A stretch of DNA of 64,000 bases from Panulirus ornatus (GCF_036320965.1 NC_092265.1:5870001-5934000); one strand, 5' to 3'. Numbered from the stretch's first letter, positions 9,965 through 21,650 are shown. The notes: generated from the letters alone by a model not told the origin. Made by a program: numbers and translations.

Positions 9965-10285
9965 TTTTTCTTTTTTATACTTTGTTGCTGTCTCCCGCGT
10001 TTGCGAGGTAGCGCAAGGAAACAGACGAAAGAAATGGCCCCCCCCCCATACACACGTATATACATACGTCCACACACGCAAATATACATACCTACACAGC
10101 TTTCCATGGTTTACCCCAGACGCTTCACATGCCTTGATTCAATCCACTGACAGCACGTCAACCCCGGTATACCACATCGCTCCAATTCACTCTATTCCTT
10201 GCCCTCCTTTCACCCTCCTGCATGTTCAGGCCCCGATCACACAAAATCTTTTTCACTCCATCTTTCCACCTCCAATTTGGTCTCC
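9958..10285 (-). mobile_element. RTE 3' end, short-3'UTR type
   Basis: The minus-strand tail (GTTTGCGAGGTAGCGCAAGG on the plus strand), short 3'UTR and the last 50 or so RT codons, cut at TTTGGTCTCC where a SINE fragment begins. Confidence 0.85.
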
Positions 10286-10354
10286 CTTTGGTCGCCTTCT
10301 ACGACACACAAGAAATATGTGGGAAGTATTCTTTCTCCCCTATCCCCAAGGATA
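10286..10354 (-). mobile_element. SINE 5' fragment at unit junction
   Basis: GGTCGCCTTCTACGACACAC to CCCTATCCCCAAGGAT is the 5' end of the SINE in minus orientation. It abuts the plus-strand RT at GGTTGTTTAATTTG. The identical junction recurs at 17784/17785 and 24871/24872. Confidence 0.8.
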
Positions 10355-11169
10355 GGTTGTTTAATTTGTTTATGGATGGGGTTGTTAGGGAGGTGAATGC
10401 AAGAGTTTTGGAAATAGGGGCAAGTATGAAGTCTGTTGTGGATGAGAGCTTGGAAAGTGAGTCAGTTGTTGTTAGCTGATGATACAGCACTAGTGGCTGA
10501 TTCAAGTGAGAAACTGCAGAAGCTGGTGACTGAGTTTGGTAAAGTGTGTGAAAGAAGAAAGTTAAGAGTAAATGTGAATAAGAGCAAGGTTATTAGGTAC
10601 AGTAGGGTCGAGGGTCAAGTCAATTGGGAGGTAAGTTTGAATGGAGAAAAACTGGAGGAAGTAGAGTGTTTTAGATATCTGGGAGTGGATCTGGCAGCAG
10701 ATGGAACCATGGAAGCGGAAGTGAATCATAGGGTGGGGGAGGGGGTGAAAATCCTGGGAGCCTTGAAGAATGTTTGGAAGTTGAGAACATTATCTCGGAA
10801 AGCAAAAATGGGTATGTTTGAAGGAATAGTGGTTCCAACAATGTTGTATGGTTGCGAGGCGTGGGCTATGGATAGAGTTGTGCGCAGGAGGGTGGATGTG
10901 CTGGAAATGAGATGTTTGAGGACATGTGGTGTGAGGTGGTTTGATCAAGTAAGTAATGTAAGGGTAAGAGAGATGTGCGGAAATAAAAAGAGCGTGGTTG
11001 AGAGAGCAGAAGAGGGTGTTTTGAAATGGTTTGGGCACATGGAAAGAATGAGTGAAGAAAGATTGACCAAGAGGATATCTGTGTCGGAGGTGGAGGGAAC
11101 GAGGAGAAGTGAGAGACCAAATTGGAGGTGGAAAGATGGAGTGAAAAAGATTTTGAGTAATCGGGGCCT
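10355..11169 (+). mobile_element. Hybrid RT segment 1 (R2 start, R1 end)
   Basis: Begins with the SINE junction and early diagnostic bases of the right-hand copy (TTCAAGTGAGAAACTGC, GGGTCGAGGGTCAAGTC). After about 10760 it mostly matches the left-hand copy (GAAGAATGTTTGGAAGTTG) and ends with the left-hand GGGGCCT/TTACCG junction. Confidence 0.82.
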
Positions 11170-11516
11170 TTACCGAACTCAGTCACCAGCTTCTGCAGTT
11201 TCTCACATGAATCAGCCACCAGTGCTGTATCATCAGCGAACAACAACTGACTCACTTCCCAAGTCTCTCTCATCCACAACAGACTTCATACTTGTCCCTC
11301 TTTCCAAAACTCTTGCATTTACCTCCCTAACAACCCCATCCATAAACAAATTAAACAACCATGGAGACATCACACACCCCTGCCGCAAACCTACATTCAC
11401 TGAGAACCAATCACTTTCCTCTCTTCCTACACGTACACATGCCTTACATCCTCGATAAAAACTTTTCACTCCTTCTAACAACTTCCCTCCCACACCATAT
11501 ATTCTTAATACCTTCC
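11170..11516 (-). mobile_element. RTE RT fragment, copy 2 equivalent of 4080-4425
   Basis: Same minus-strand RT core segment as in copies 1 and 3, with a one-base insertion near 11264 (AAGTCTCTCTC for AAGCTCTCTC) that breaks the frame. Confidence 0.8.
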
Positions 11517-11571
11517 CTGGGGATAGGGGAGAAAGAATACTTCCATGTATTCCCTGCGTGTTGTATATAGG
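11517..11571 (+). mobile_element. SINE 5' fragment, copy 2
   Basis: Same as 4426-4480, missing one C (ACTTCCATG for ACTTCCCATG). Confidence 0.65.
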
Positions 11572-11736
11572 TCTTCAGTTGTGCATGCCGAATCTATTTA
11601 CTTTTTTTTTCTTCAACTGCTGTGTATAATGAGCTAAATCCTGAACCTATTATCCACGACCAAGACCTAGAGGACTATGGTTCAAAATACTCAAAAAAAA
11701 AAAAAAAAAAAAAAAATTCTACAGGAAGGAAAGTAC

Positions 11737-11896
11737 CTGGGGATCCACATCTCCATTGTGAAGACTCTGTGAGATGGTAGATGGGTAAAATGGGGGAGGT
11801 GGTGTAGATGTATGAGACGATGGACAAGGTTCCACCTATGCCTCCACTGCTATACATGGATCGTAGGCTCATGTTCTCTTCTCGCAAGCTTTTCAC
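11737..11896 (-). pseudogene. GIT: GIT exon Y, array copy 2: 2-base deletion, frameshifted
   Basis: Identical to the other Y copies at the splice sites and over the first 22 residues. Two C bases are then missing (GACGATGGAC-AAGG against GACGATGGACCCAAGG on the plus strand), so the frame shifts after GGTL and the Pro-rich linker is lost. The exon is 160 instead of 162 bases, so including it would shift everything downstream. The surrounding sequence has similar small indels, which favours sequencing error over a true mutation. Confidence 0.75.
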
Positions 11897-12386
11897 CTGT
11901 GTAAAAACACAAAAAATCACCATAATACAGTTAAAAGCATAAAGAAGTACATTTCAGAAATAATTACACCTTGAAAATATAGAGCAAATATTACCTCAAA
12001 CGTTAGAAAAGCTTGTAAGTCATGTGTTATCATGCAGTTTCAAAAGTAATCACTTGCAAATATGCCTTAAATACATTATATGCAAGTGATGATAAATAAA
12101 TGAATTAATTTGGAATACACAAAGTTTAAATGCAAGATACAATAAAACTATGTAAGAAATAACTTTCAATTGCCAGAACACCCATGTAAACTTTTAATCT
12201 GCTTTTACAGCAATGACAAACTGCTAATGCAGGATTATGTGAAGAGAAAACCATGCAAAATTTTTGCATAACTTCTTCCTTGTGAGCAAAGGGCCAGCAG
12301 AGGGGATGGAGGGAAATGGGTGCTGGCCTCTCTCCTTCTTACTCAAACCACTAAAATCACTTTTTAAGGCACTACTTCACATTTTC

Positions 12387-12731
12387 GAGTATTATCCGTG
12401 CAATTCCTACCAAAATTAAATGATACAAACTGGCTTAAATCGGATATAAAGCTAGTGTTTTTTGTTTTTTATTTTTTTATTGGTATTTTTGCTTGTTGTT
12501 TTGTATGTGTGTTTTTTTCGATTTTTGTGTTTTCGTAGTTGTTATGTGTGTAGGTAGAGGTTTAGGGGCTCCGTGCTTGTGGGGAGGCGAGGTGTATGGT
12601 ATTCTGTGCTAGTTTCTTTTGCTGATTTTGTGTTTCTTATTTTTTATTGGTTCTATCTTCTTTTTGTTGTTTTTGTTTGTATTGTTGTATTTGTTGTGGT
12701 GGTGGATGCTATTTATGGTTTTTAGTTGAGT
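12387..12731. other. T/G-rich block of unknown origin in copy 2
   Basis: About 345 bases replace about 50 bases of ordinary intron found in copies 1 and 3. The block is dominated by T and G on the plus strand, with very few A or C, has no counterpart elsewhere in the window and no coding sense. It resembles low-quality long-read output more than a transposon: no terminal repeats or target-site duplication are visible. Confidence 0.6.
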
Positions 12732-13471
12732 TCCTGCTTATTACTTAGGTCATCTAATAATCTACACACTTTCCATGGGGTCACCATTTATCCACAACCT
12801 GTAGACCAACAGCTGGTTGATGGAAAATGAAAGGAAAATGTTTTCTAGTGCCCTTCTACTGATGGAAGAGACCTCCATACACTACTTCATTAAAAATGTC
12901 AACTGGAAATCTAAACAAGGGTGGTAAAGTTAATTCATCATATGAAAATGACCACTATCTGGTGTTACAACGGCTGCTGACATGTATACATTTGTCAGAT
13001 GATGATGACTAGCATTTATGGGTCAACCATATACTGTACATTCATCAGCATTTCCTTCTTCCTGGATGAGGAGGATGAAGCTCCATCTCTGTAATACTTA
13101 TCTTTCCTATTCCCAATTTTCCATATTCTAAAACATATTCAACTGAATTTCTGTTAAAACATGTTATCATAAAATTATAAGGACAGTACATGATGATCAA
13201 AAAATAAAGAAAAAAATAAAAACCCTAGTGTCTTCTATCATTTACAAAACAGACGAAGGGTTAATCATTTAGATGTACTCATTACATAAAACAAATTGCA
13301 CCAAAATAAACTAAGAGGTCAGGTAAGATGCAAAATTCACATACTGGAACTAGCATCAACCACAAGCTTTATGAAGCTCTCTGGAGCTGTGCCTTGAAGA
13401 CAGTACTGGGTCATCAAAAATTAAGATGAATCCTAATATATGAAGGGACAGTCTGATGCCTATTTACTCAC

Positions 13472-13636
13472 AGCAGAACTAAGTTCATCTAGTTGTGAAC
13501 GCATGTGAGCATTGTTATTCTGGAGCTCCTGTATCATAGCTTCACTGGACTCTAGTTTCTCCTTCATCTCTAAGTAGGTTTCAAAGCTCACTGCTGACTC
13601 CATTCCTATTACCAGTTCACTGTTTGCTTCACTGAA
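13472..13636 (-). CDS. GIT: GIT exon X, array copy 2
   Basis: The coding sequence and both splice sites match copies 1 and 3, although the intron around it carries many small indels. It remains fully open and symmetric (phase 0/0). It could be a real tandem exon or an assembly duplicate. Confidence 0.7.
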
Positions 13637-13855
13637 CTGTAAACACAAATTATGATCAGTTATGTACTAATCTACTGAGTTCTTTGTTTAACATCATTAA
13701 CCTATTAAACAAAATGGCAGCATATTATATACTGGGGGTCTACTATACACAAATTATAACAATAAATCATAAGCTGCTACAGTAGAGATAATTAGTGATA
13801 ATTTTTCTATGTAAAAGGCTCAGGTCACAGAAAGAAGTCCTCATCAGGGGAGGCC

Positions 13856-13871
13856 ATATATATATATATAT

Positions 13872-13930
<59 letters not shown>
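13856..13930. repeat. (AT)n microsatellite, interrupted (copy 2)
   Basis: Equivalent of 6472-6535 but broken by extra T and A bases at irregular points, unlike the pure tracts of copies 1 and 3. Confidence 0.9.
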
Positions 13931-13933
<3 letters not shown>

Positions 13934-14465
13934 GGCCTGAACATTCAGGAGTGTGAAAGGCGTGCAAGGAATAGAGTGAATTGGATCGATGTGGTATACG
14001 GGGTCGACGTGCTGTCAATGGAGTGAATCAGGGCATGTGAAGCGTCTGGGGTAAACCATGGAAAGTTGTGTGGGGCCTGGATGTAGAAAGGGAGCTGTGG
14101 TTTCGGGCATTATTGTATGACAGCTAGAGACTGAGCGTGAATGAATGGGGCCTTTGTTGTCTTTTCCTAGCGCTACCTCGCACACATGAGGGGGGAGGGG
14201 GATGTTATTCCATGTGTGGCGAGGTGGCGATGGGAATGAATAAAGGCAGACAGTGTGCATTGTGTGCATGTGTATATATATGTATGTGTCTGTGTGTGTA
14301 TATATATGTGTACATTGAGATGTATTGGTATGTATATTTGTGTGTGTGGGCGTGTATGTATATACATGTATATGGGGGTGGGTTGGGCCATTTCTTTCGT
14401 CTGTCTCCTTGCGCTACCTCGCAAACGCGGGAGACAGCGACAAAGCAAAATAAATAAATAAAACT
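13931..14465 (+). mobile_element. RTE 3' end, long-3'UTR type, copy 2
   Basis: Counterpart of 6536-7071; the 3'UTR is complete and ends with CAAATAAATAA-like repeats before an AT tract. Confidence 0.85.
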
Positions 14466-14529
14466 AATATTTTATATATATATATATATATTATATATAT
14501 ATATATTATATATATATATATATATATAT
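14466..14529. repeat. (AT)n microsatellite, interrupted (copy 2)
   Basis: Counterpart of 7072-7129, broken by TTATA steps. Confidence 0.9.
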
Positions 14530-14533
14530 GTGT

Positions 14534-15186
14534 GTCGGAAAGCAAAAATGGGTATGTTTGAAGGAATAGTGGTTCCAACAATGTTGTATGGTTGAGAGGC
14601 GTGGACTATGGATAGAGTAGTGCGCAGGAGGATGGATGTGCTGGAAATGAGATGTTTGAGGACATGTGTGGTGTGAGGTGGTTTGATCGAGTAAGTAACG
14701 TAAGGGTAAGAGAGATGTGTGGAAATAAAAAGAGCGTGGTTGAGAGAGCAGAAGAGGGTGTTTTGAAATGGTTTGGTCACATGGAGAGAATGAGTGAGGA
14801 AAGATTGACCAAGTGGTTATATGTGTCGGAGGTGGAGGGAACGAGGAGAAGAGGGAGACCAAATTGGAGGTGGAAAGATGGAGTGAAAAAGATTTTGTGT
14901 GATCGGGACCTGAACATGCAGGAGGGTGAAAGGAGGGCAAGGAATAGAGTGAATTGGAGCGATGTGGTATACCGGGGTCAACGTGCTGTCAGTGGATTGA
15001 ATCAAGGCATGTGAAGCGTCTGGGGTAAACCAAGGAAAGCTGTGTAGGTATGTATATTTGCGTGTGTGTGGACGTATGTATATACATGTGTATGGGGTGG
15101 GTTGGGCCATTTCTTTCGTCTGTCTCCTTGCGCTACCTCGCAAACGCGGGAGACAGCGACAAAGTATAATAAAAAATAAAAAAATA
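14534..15186 (+). mobile_element. RTE copy, short-3'UTR type, copy 2
   Basis: Counterpart of 7133-7788, with a base change (GGTTGAGAGG) and a lost A at about 14664 that break the open frame. Confidence 0.85.
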
Positions 15187-15223
15187 ATATATTATATATA
15201 TATATATATCTATATATATATAT
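15187..15223. repeat. (AT)n spacer, copy 2
   Basis: Interrupted AT tract between the inverted RTE arms. Confidence 0.85.
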
Positions 15224-17290
15224 TTTTATTTTATTTATTATACTTTGTCGCTGTCTCCCGCGTTTGCGAGGTAGCGCAAGGAAACAGACGAAAGAAATGG
15301 CCCAACCCCCCCATACACATGTATATACATACGTCCACACACGCAAATATACACACCTACACAGCTTTCCATGGTTTACCCCAGACGCTTCACATGCCTT
15401 GATTCAATCCACTGACAGCACATCGACCCCGGTATACCACATCGCTCCAATTCACTCTATTCCTTGCCCTCCTTTCACCCTCCTGCATGTTCAGGCCCCG
15501 ATCACACAAAATCTTTTTCACTCCATCTTTCCACCTCCAATTTGGTCTTCCTCTTCTCCTCGTTCCCTCCACTCCGACACATATATCCTCTTGGTCAATC
15601 TTTCCTCATCATCAAACTCTATCCATGCCAATGTGCCCCAAACCACTTCAAAACACCCTCTTCTGCTCTCTCAACCACGCTCTTTTTATTTCCACACATC
15701 TCTCTTACCCTTACGTTACTCACTCGATCAAACCACCTCACACCACACACTGTCCTCAAACATCTCATTTCCAGCACATCCATCCTCCTGCGCACTACTC
15801 TATCCATAGCCCACGCCTCGCAACCATATAACTTTGTTGGAACCACTATTCCTTCAAACATACCCATTTTTGCTTTCCGAGATAATGTTCTCGACTTCCA
15901 CACATTCTTCAAGGCCCCCAGAATTTTCGCCCCCTCCCCCACCCTATGATCCACTTCGCTTCCATGGTTCCATCCGCTGCCAGATCCACTCCCAGATATC
16001 TAAAACACTTTACTTCCTCCAGTTTTTCTCCATTCAAACTCACCTCCCAATTGACTTGACCCTCAACCCTACTGTACCTAATAACCTTGCTCTTATTCAC
16101 ATTTACTCTTAACTTTCTTCTTCCACACACTTTACCAAACTCAGTCACCAGCTTCTGCAGTTTCTCACATGAATCAGCCACCAGTGCTGTATCATCAGCG
16201 AACAACAACTGACTCACTTCCCAAGCTCTCTCATCCCCAACAGAATTCATACTTGCCCCTCTTTCCAAAACTCTTGCATTTACCTCCCTAACAACCCCAT
16301 CCATAAACAAATTAAACAACCATGGAGACATCACACACCCCTGCCGCAAACCTACATTCACTGAGAACCAATCACTTTCTCTCTTCTACACGTACACATG
16401 CCTTACATCCTCGATAAAAACTTTTCACTGCTTCTAACAACTTTCCTCCCACACCATATATTCTTAATACCTTCCACAGAGCATCTCTATCAACTCTATC
16501 ATATGCCTTCTCCAGATCCATAAATGCTACATACAAATCCATTTGCTTTTCTAAGTATTTCTCACATACATTCTTCAAAGCAAACACCTGATCCACACAT
16601 CCTCTACCACTTCTGAAACCACACTGCTCTTCCCCAATCTGATGCTCTGTACATGCCTTCACCCTCTCAATCAATACACTCCCATATAATTTACCAGGAA
16701 TACTCAACAAACTTATACCTCTGTAATTTGAGCACTCACTCTTATCCCCTTTGCCTTTGTACAATGGCACTATGCACGCATTCCGCCAATCCTCAGGCAC
16801 CTCACCATGAGTCATACATACATTAAATAACCTTACCAACCATCAACAATACAGTCACCCCCTTTTTTAATAAATTCCACTGCAATACATCCAAACCTGC
16901 TGCCTTGCCGGCTTTCATCTTCCGCAAAGCTTTCACTACCTCTTCTCTGTTTACCAAATCATTTTCCCTAACCCTCTCACTTTGCACCAAAACACCCTAT
17001 ATCTGCCACTCTATCATCAAAACACATTCAACAAACCTTCAAAATACTCACTCCATCTCCTTCTCACATCACCACTACTTGTTATCACCTCCCCATTTGC
17101 GCCCTTCACTGAAGTTCCCATTTGCTCCCTTGTCTTACCTCCTTCCAGAACATCTTTTTATTCTCCCTAAAATTTAATGATACTCTCTCACCCCAACTCT
17201 CATTTGCCCTTTTTTTCACCTCTTGCACCTTTCTCTTGACCTCCTGTCTCTTTCTTTTATACATCTCCCACAATTTTTTTTTGGCAGGGA
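15224..17290 (-). mobile_element. RTE copy with RT broken by indels, copy 2
   Basis: Counterpart of 7827-9886. The RT is split into several frames (16839-16372, 16361-15909, 15954-15619, 15572-15390) by small indels such as the scrambled stretch near 15607-15640 and a lost base near 15958. The same gene is open in copies 1 and 3, so the breaks are specific to copy 2. Confidence 0.85.
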
Positions 17291-17385
17291 ATATATATAA
17301 TATATATATATATTATATATATATATATCTATATATATATATATATTATATATATATATTATATAATATATATAATATATATATT
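17291..17385. repeat. (AT)n microsatellite, interrupted (copy 2)
   Basis: AT tract with irregular TATTATA and CTATA steps, then poly(T). Confidence 0.9.
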
Positions 17386-17715
17386 TTTTTTTTTTTTTCT
17401 TTTTTATACTTTGTTGCTGTCTCCGCGTTTGCGAGGTAGCGCAAGGAAACAGACGAAAGAAATGGCCCCCCCCCCATACACACGTATATACATACGTCCA
17501 CACACGCAAATATACACACCTACACAGCTTTCCATGGTTTACCCCAGACGCTTCACATGCTTGATTCAATCCACTGTCATCTCGTCAACCCGGGCGGTTA
17601 TACCACATCGCTCCAATTCACTCTATTCCTTGCCCTCCTTTCACCCTCTGCATGTTCAGGCCCCGATCACACAAAATCTTTTTCACTCCATCTTTCCACC
17701 TCCAATTTGGTCTCC
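17386..17715 (-). mobile_element. RTE 3' end, copy 2
   Basis: Counterpart of 9958-10285, with small indels (GTCTCCGCG for GTCTCCCGCG) and a scrambled stretch near 17575-17600. Confidence 0.8.
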
Positions 17716-17784
17716 CTTTGGTCGCCTTCTACGACACACAAGAAATATGTGGGAAGTATTCTTTCTCCCCTATCCCCAAGGATA
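17716..17784 (-). mobile_element. SINE 5' fragment at unit junction, copy 2/3
   Basis: Same sequence and same junction to RT(+) as 10286-10354. Confidence 0.8.
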
Positions 17785-18598
17785 GGTTGTTTAATTTGTT
17801 TATGGATGGGGTTGTTAGGGAGGTGAATGCAAGAGTTTTGGAAATAGGGGCAAGTATGAAGTCTGTTGTGGATGAGAGCTTGGAAAGTGAGTCAGTTGTT
17901 GTTCGCTGATGATACAGCGCTGGTGGCTGATTCATGTAAGAAACTGCAGAAACTGGTGACTGAGTTCGGTAAAGTATGTGAAAGAAGAAAGTTAAGAGTT
18001 AAATGTGAATAAGAGCAAGGTTATTAGGTACAGTAGGGTCGAGGGTCAAGTCAATTGGGAGGTAGTTTGAATGGAGAAAAACTGGAGGAAGTAGAGTGTT
18101 TTAGATATCTGGGAGTGGATCTGCAGCAGATGGAACCATGGAAGCGGAAGTGAATCATAGGGTGGGGGAGGGGGTGAAAATCCTGGGAGCCTTAAAGAAT
18201 ATGTGGAAGTCGAGAACACTATCTCGGAGAGTAAAAATGGGTATGTTTGAAGGAATAGTGGTTCCAACAATGTTGTATGGTTGCGAAGCGTGGGCTATGG
18301 ATAGAGTTGTGCGCAGGAGGGTGGATGTGCTGGAAATGAGATGTTTGAGGACATGTGGTGTGAGGTGGTTTGATCAAGTAAGTAATGTAAGGGTAAGAGA
18401 GATGTGCGGAAATAAAAAGAGCGTGGTTGAGAGAGCAGAAGAGGGTGTTTTGAAATGGTTTGGGCACATGGAAAGAATGAGTGAAGAAAGATTGACCAAG
18501 AGGATATATGTGTTGGAGGTGGAGGGAACGAGGAGAAGTGAGAGACCAAATTGGAGGTGGAAAGATGGAGTGAAAAAGATTTTGAGTAATCGGGGCCT
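17785..18598 (+). mobile_element. Hybrid RT segment 2 (mosaic of R1 and R2)
   Basis: Starts with the R2-type SINE junction, shows R1-type bases near 17905-17980 (GTTCGCTGATGATACAGCGC), R2-type bases near 18030-18230 (GGGTCGAGGGTCAAGTC, AAAGAATATGTGGAAGTCG), then R1-type to the GGGGCCT/TTACCG end. It includes single-base indels near 18000, 18064 and 18124. Confidence 0.8.
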
Positions 18599-18944
18599 TT
18601 ACCGAACTCAGTCACCAGCTTCTGCAGTTTCTCACATGAATCAGCCACCAGTGCTGTATCATCAGCGAACAACAACTGACTCACTTCCCAAGCTCTCTCA
18701 TCCACAACAGACTTCATACTTGTCCCTCTTTCCAAAACTCTTGCATTCACCTCCCTAACAACCCCATCCATAAACAAATTAAACAACCATGGAGACATCA
18801 CACACCGCTGCCGCAAACCTACATTCACTGAGAACCGATCACTTTCCTCTCTTCCTACACGTACACATGCCTTACATCCTCGATAAAAACTTTTCACTCC
18901 TTCTAACAACTTCCCTCCCACACCATATATTCTTAATACCTTCC
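18599..18944 (-). mobile_element. RTE RT fragment, copy 3
   Basis: Counterpart of 4080-4425, nearly identical; one change gives LRQRC where the other copies have LRQGC. Confidence 0.8.
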
Positions 18945-18999
18945 CTGGGGATAGGGGAGAAAGAATACTTCCCATGTATTCCCTGCGTGTTGTATATAG
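18945..18999 (+). mobile_element. SINE 5' fragment, copy 3
   Basis: Identical to 4426-4480. Confidence 0.65.
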
Positions 19000-19159
19000 G
19001 TCTTCAGTTGTGCATGCCGAATCTATTTACTTTTTTTTCTTCAACTGCTGTGTATAATGAGCTAAATCCTGAACCTATTATCCACGACCAAGACCTAGAG
19101 ACTATGGTTCAAAATACTCAAAAAAAAAAAAAAAAAAAATTCTACAGGAAGGAAAGTAC

Positions 19160-19321
19160 CTGGGGATCCACATCTCCATTGTGAAGACTCTGTGAGATGG
19201 TAGATGGGTAAAATGGGGGAGGTGGTGTAGATGTATGAGACGATGGACCCAAGGTTCCACCTATGCCTCCACTGCTATACATGGATCGTAGGCTCATGTT
19301 CTCTTCTCGCAAGCTTTTCAC
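19160..19321 (-). CDS. GIT: GIT exon Y, array copy 3: end of coiled coil and Pro-rich linker
   Basis: 162 bases, phase 0 at both ends (acceptor TACACAG, donor GTACTT). VKSLREENMSLRSMY continues the heptads of exon X and is followed by a Gly/Ser/Pro linker with STPPPPFYPS. Mammalian GIT has a similar change from coiled coil to Pro-rich sequence. The intron to exon X is about 1.3 kb. Confidence 0.88.
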
Positions 19322-20604
19322 CTGTGTAAAAACACAAAAAATCACCATAATACAGTTAAAAGCATAAAGAAGTACATTTCAGAAATAATTACACCTTGAA
19401 AATATAGAGCAAATATTACCTCAAACGTTAGAAAAGCTTGTAAGTCATGTGTTATCATGCAGTTTCAAAAGTAATCACTTGCAAATATGCCTTAAATACA
19501 TTATATGCAAGTGATGATAAATAAATGAATTAATTTGGAATACACAAAGTTTAAATGCAAGATACAATAAAACTATGTAAGAAATAACTTTCAATTGCCA
19601 GAACACCCATGTAAACTTTTAATCTGCTTTTACAGCAATGACAAACTGCTAATGCAGGATTATGTGAAGAGAAAACCATGCAAAATTTTTGCATAACTTC
19701 TTCCTTGTGAGCAAAGGCCAAGCAGAGGGTGGAGGGAAATGGGTGCTGGCCTCTCTCCTTCTTACTCAAACCACTAAAATCACTTTTTAAGGCACTACTT
19801 CACATTTTCTAAGCTATTCTCCTTGACTTCCCTACCAATTACCATAATACAAATGGCAAGTGTTCCTGCTTATTACTTAGGTCATCTAATAATCTACACA
19901 CTTTCCATGGGGTCACCATTTATCCACAACCTGTAGACCAACAGCTGGTTGATGGAAAATGAAAGGAAAATGTTTTCTAGTGCCCTTCTACTGATGGAAG
20001 AGACCTCCATACACTACTATCAATACAAAATGTCAACTGGAAATCTAAACAAGGGTGGTAAAGTTAATTCATCATATGAAAATGACCACTATCAGGTGTA
20101 CAACGGCTGCTGACATGTATACATTTGTCAGATGATGATGACTAGCATTTATGGGTCAACCATATACTGTACATTCATCAGCATTTCCTTCTTCCTGGAT
20201 GAGGAGGATGAAGCTCCATCTCTGTAATACTTATCTTTCCTATTCCCAATTTTCCATATTCTAAACATATTCAACCTGAATTTCTGTTAAAACATGTTAT
20301 CATAAAATTATAAGGACAGTACATGATGATCAAAAAATAAAGAAAAAAATAAAAACCCCTAGTGTCTTCTATCATTTACAAAACAGACGAAGGGTTAATC
20401 ATTTAGATGTACTCATTACATAAAACAAATTGCACCAAAATAAACTAAGAGGTCAGGTAAGATGCAAAATTCACATACTGGAACAAGCATCACACCACAA
20501 GCTTTATGAGCTCTCTGGAGCTGTGCTTGAAGACAGTACTGGGTCATCAAAAATTAAGATGAATCCTAATATATGAAGGGACAGTCTGATGCCTATTTAC
20601 TCAC

Positions 20605-20769
20605 AGCAGAACTAAGTTCATCTAGTTGTGAACGCATGTGAGCATTGTTATTCTGGAGCTCCTGTATCATAGCTTCACTGGACTCTAGTTTCTCCTTCAT
20701 CTCTAAGTAGGTTTCAAAGCTCACTGCTGACTCCATTCCTATTACCAGTTCACTGTTTGCTTCACTGAA
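20605..20769 (-). CDS. GIT: GIT exon X, array copy 3: coiled coil
   Basis: 165 bases, phase 0 at both ends (acceptor TTTACAG, donor GTGAGT). It encodes FSEANSELVIGMESAVSFET followed by a heptad-like helix (YLEMKEKLESSEAMIQELQ) that aligns with the GIT dimerisation coiled coil (mammalian LQEYLELKKALATSEAKVQQL). As the copy nearest exon 9b, it is the first X exon a transcript would meet. Being symmetric, it can be duplicated or skipped without a frameshift. Confidence 0.9.
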
Positions 20770-20985
20770 CTGTAAACACAAATTATGATCAGTTATGTAC
20801 TAATCTACTGAGTTCTTTGTTTAACATCATTAACCTATTAAACAAAATGGCAGCATATTATATACTGGGGGTCTACTATACACAAATTATAACAATAAAT
20901 CATAAGCTGCTACAGTAGAGATAATTAGTGATAATTTTTCTATGTAAAAGGCTCAGGTCACAGAAAGAAGTCCTCATCAGGGGAG

Positions 20986-20988
<3 letters not shown>

Positions 20989-21050
<62 letters not shown>
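20989..21050. repeat. (AT)n microsatellite, copy 3
   Basis: Pure AT tract of 62 bases, one dinucleotide shorter than in copy 1. Confidence 0.95.
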
Positions 21051-21052
<2 letters not shown>

Positions 21053-21583
21053 GGCCTGAACATTCAGGAGTGTGAAAGGCGTGCAAGGAATAGAGTGAAT
21101 TGGATCAATGTGGTATACCGGGGTCGACGTGCTGTCAATGGAGTGAATCAGGGCATGTGAAGCGTCTGGGGTAAACCATGGAAAGTTGTGTGGGGCCTGG
21201 ATGTAGAAAGGGAGCTGTGGTTTCGGGCATTATTGTATGACAGCTAGAGACTGAGCGTGAATGAATGGGGCCTTTGTTGTCTTTTCCTAGCGCTACCTCG
21301 CACACATGAGGGGGGAGGGGGATGTTATTCCATGTGTGGCGAGGTGGCGATGGGAATGAATAAAGGCAGACAGTGTGCATTGTGTGCATGTGTATATATA
21401 TGTATGTGTCTGTGTGTGTATATATATGTGTACATTGAGATGTATTGGTATGTATATTTGCGTGTGTGGGCGTGTATGTATATACATGTATATGGGGGTG
21501 GGTTGGGCCATTTCTTTCGTCTGTTTCCTTGTGCTACCTTGCAAACGCGGGAGACAGCGACAAAGCAAAATAAATAAATAAAA

Positions 21584-21586
<3 letters not shown>
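21051..21586 (+). mobile_element. RTE 3' end, long-3'UTR type, copy 3
   Basis: Counterpart of 6536-7071, identical except for isolated bases (GTATATTTGCGTGTG for GTATATTTGTGTGTG). Confidence 0.85.

Positions 21587-21644
<58 letters not shown>
21587..21644. repeat. (AT)n microsatellite, copy 3
   Basis: Pure AT tract, same length as in copy 1. Confidence 0.95.

Positions 21645-21647
<3 letters not shown>

Positions 21648-21650
<3 letters not shown>

Larger units (their letters stand above)
3244..10354. repeat. Tandem unit copy 1 (about 7.1 kb) with GIT exons X and Y
   Basis: The unit runs from GGTTGTTTAATTTG in the plus-strand RT to the SINE fragment ending CCCCAAGGAT. Its order is RT(+), RT(-), SINE head, GIT exon Y, exon X, (AT)n, RTE 3' end(+), (AT)n, RTE(+), (AT)n, RTE(-), (AT)n, RTE(-), SINE. 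The same order recurs from 10355 and 17785. It matches copy 3 at offsets of 14515-14519 throughout. Confidence 0.92.
10355..17784. repeat. Tandem unit copy 2 (about 7.4 kb), indel-rich
   Basis: The same order of parts as copies 1 and 3, but with scattered 1-15 base indels, broken-up (AT)n tracts and a foreign T/G-rich block at 12387-12731 that accounts for its extra length. The pattern looks like uncorrected long-read sequence, not ordinary divergence, because the changes are mainly indels and do not spare exon Y. Confidence 0.9.
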
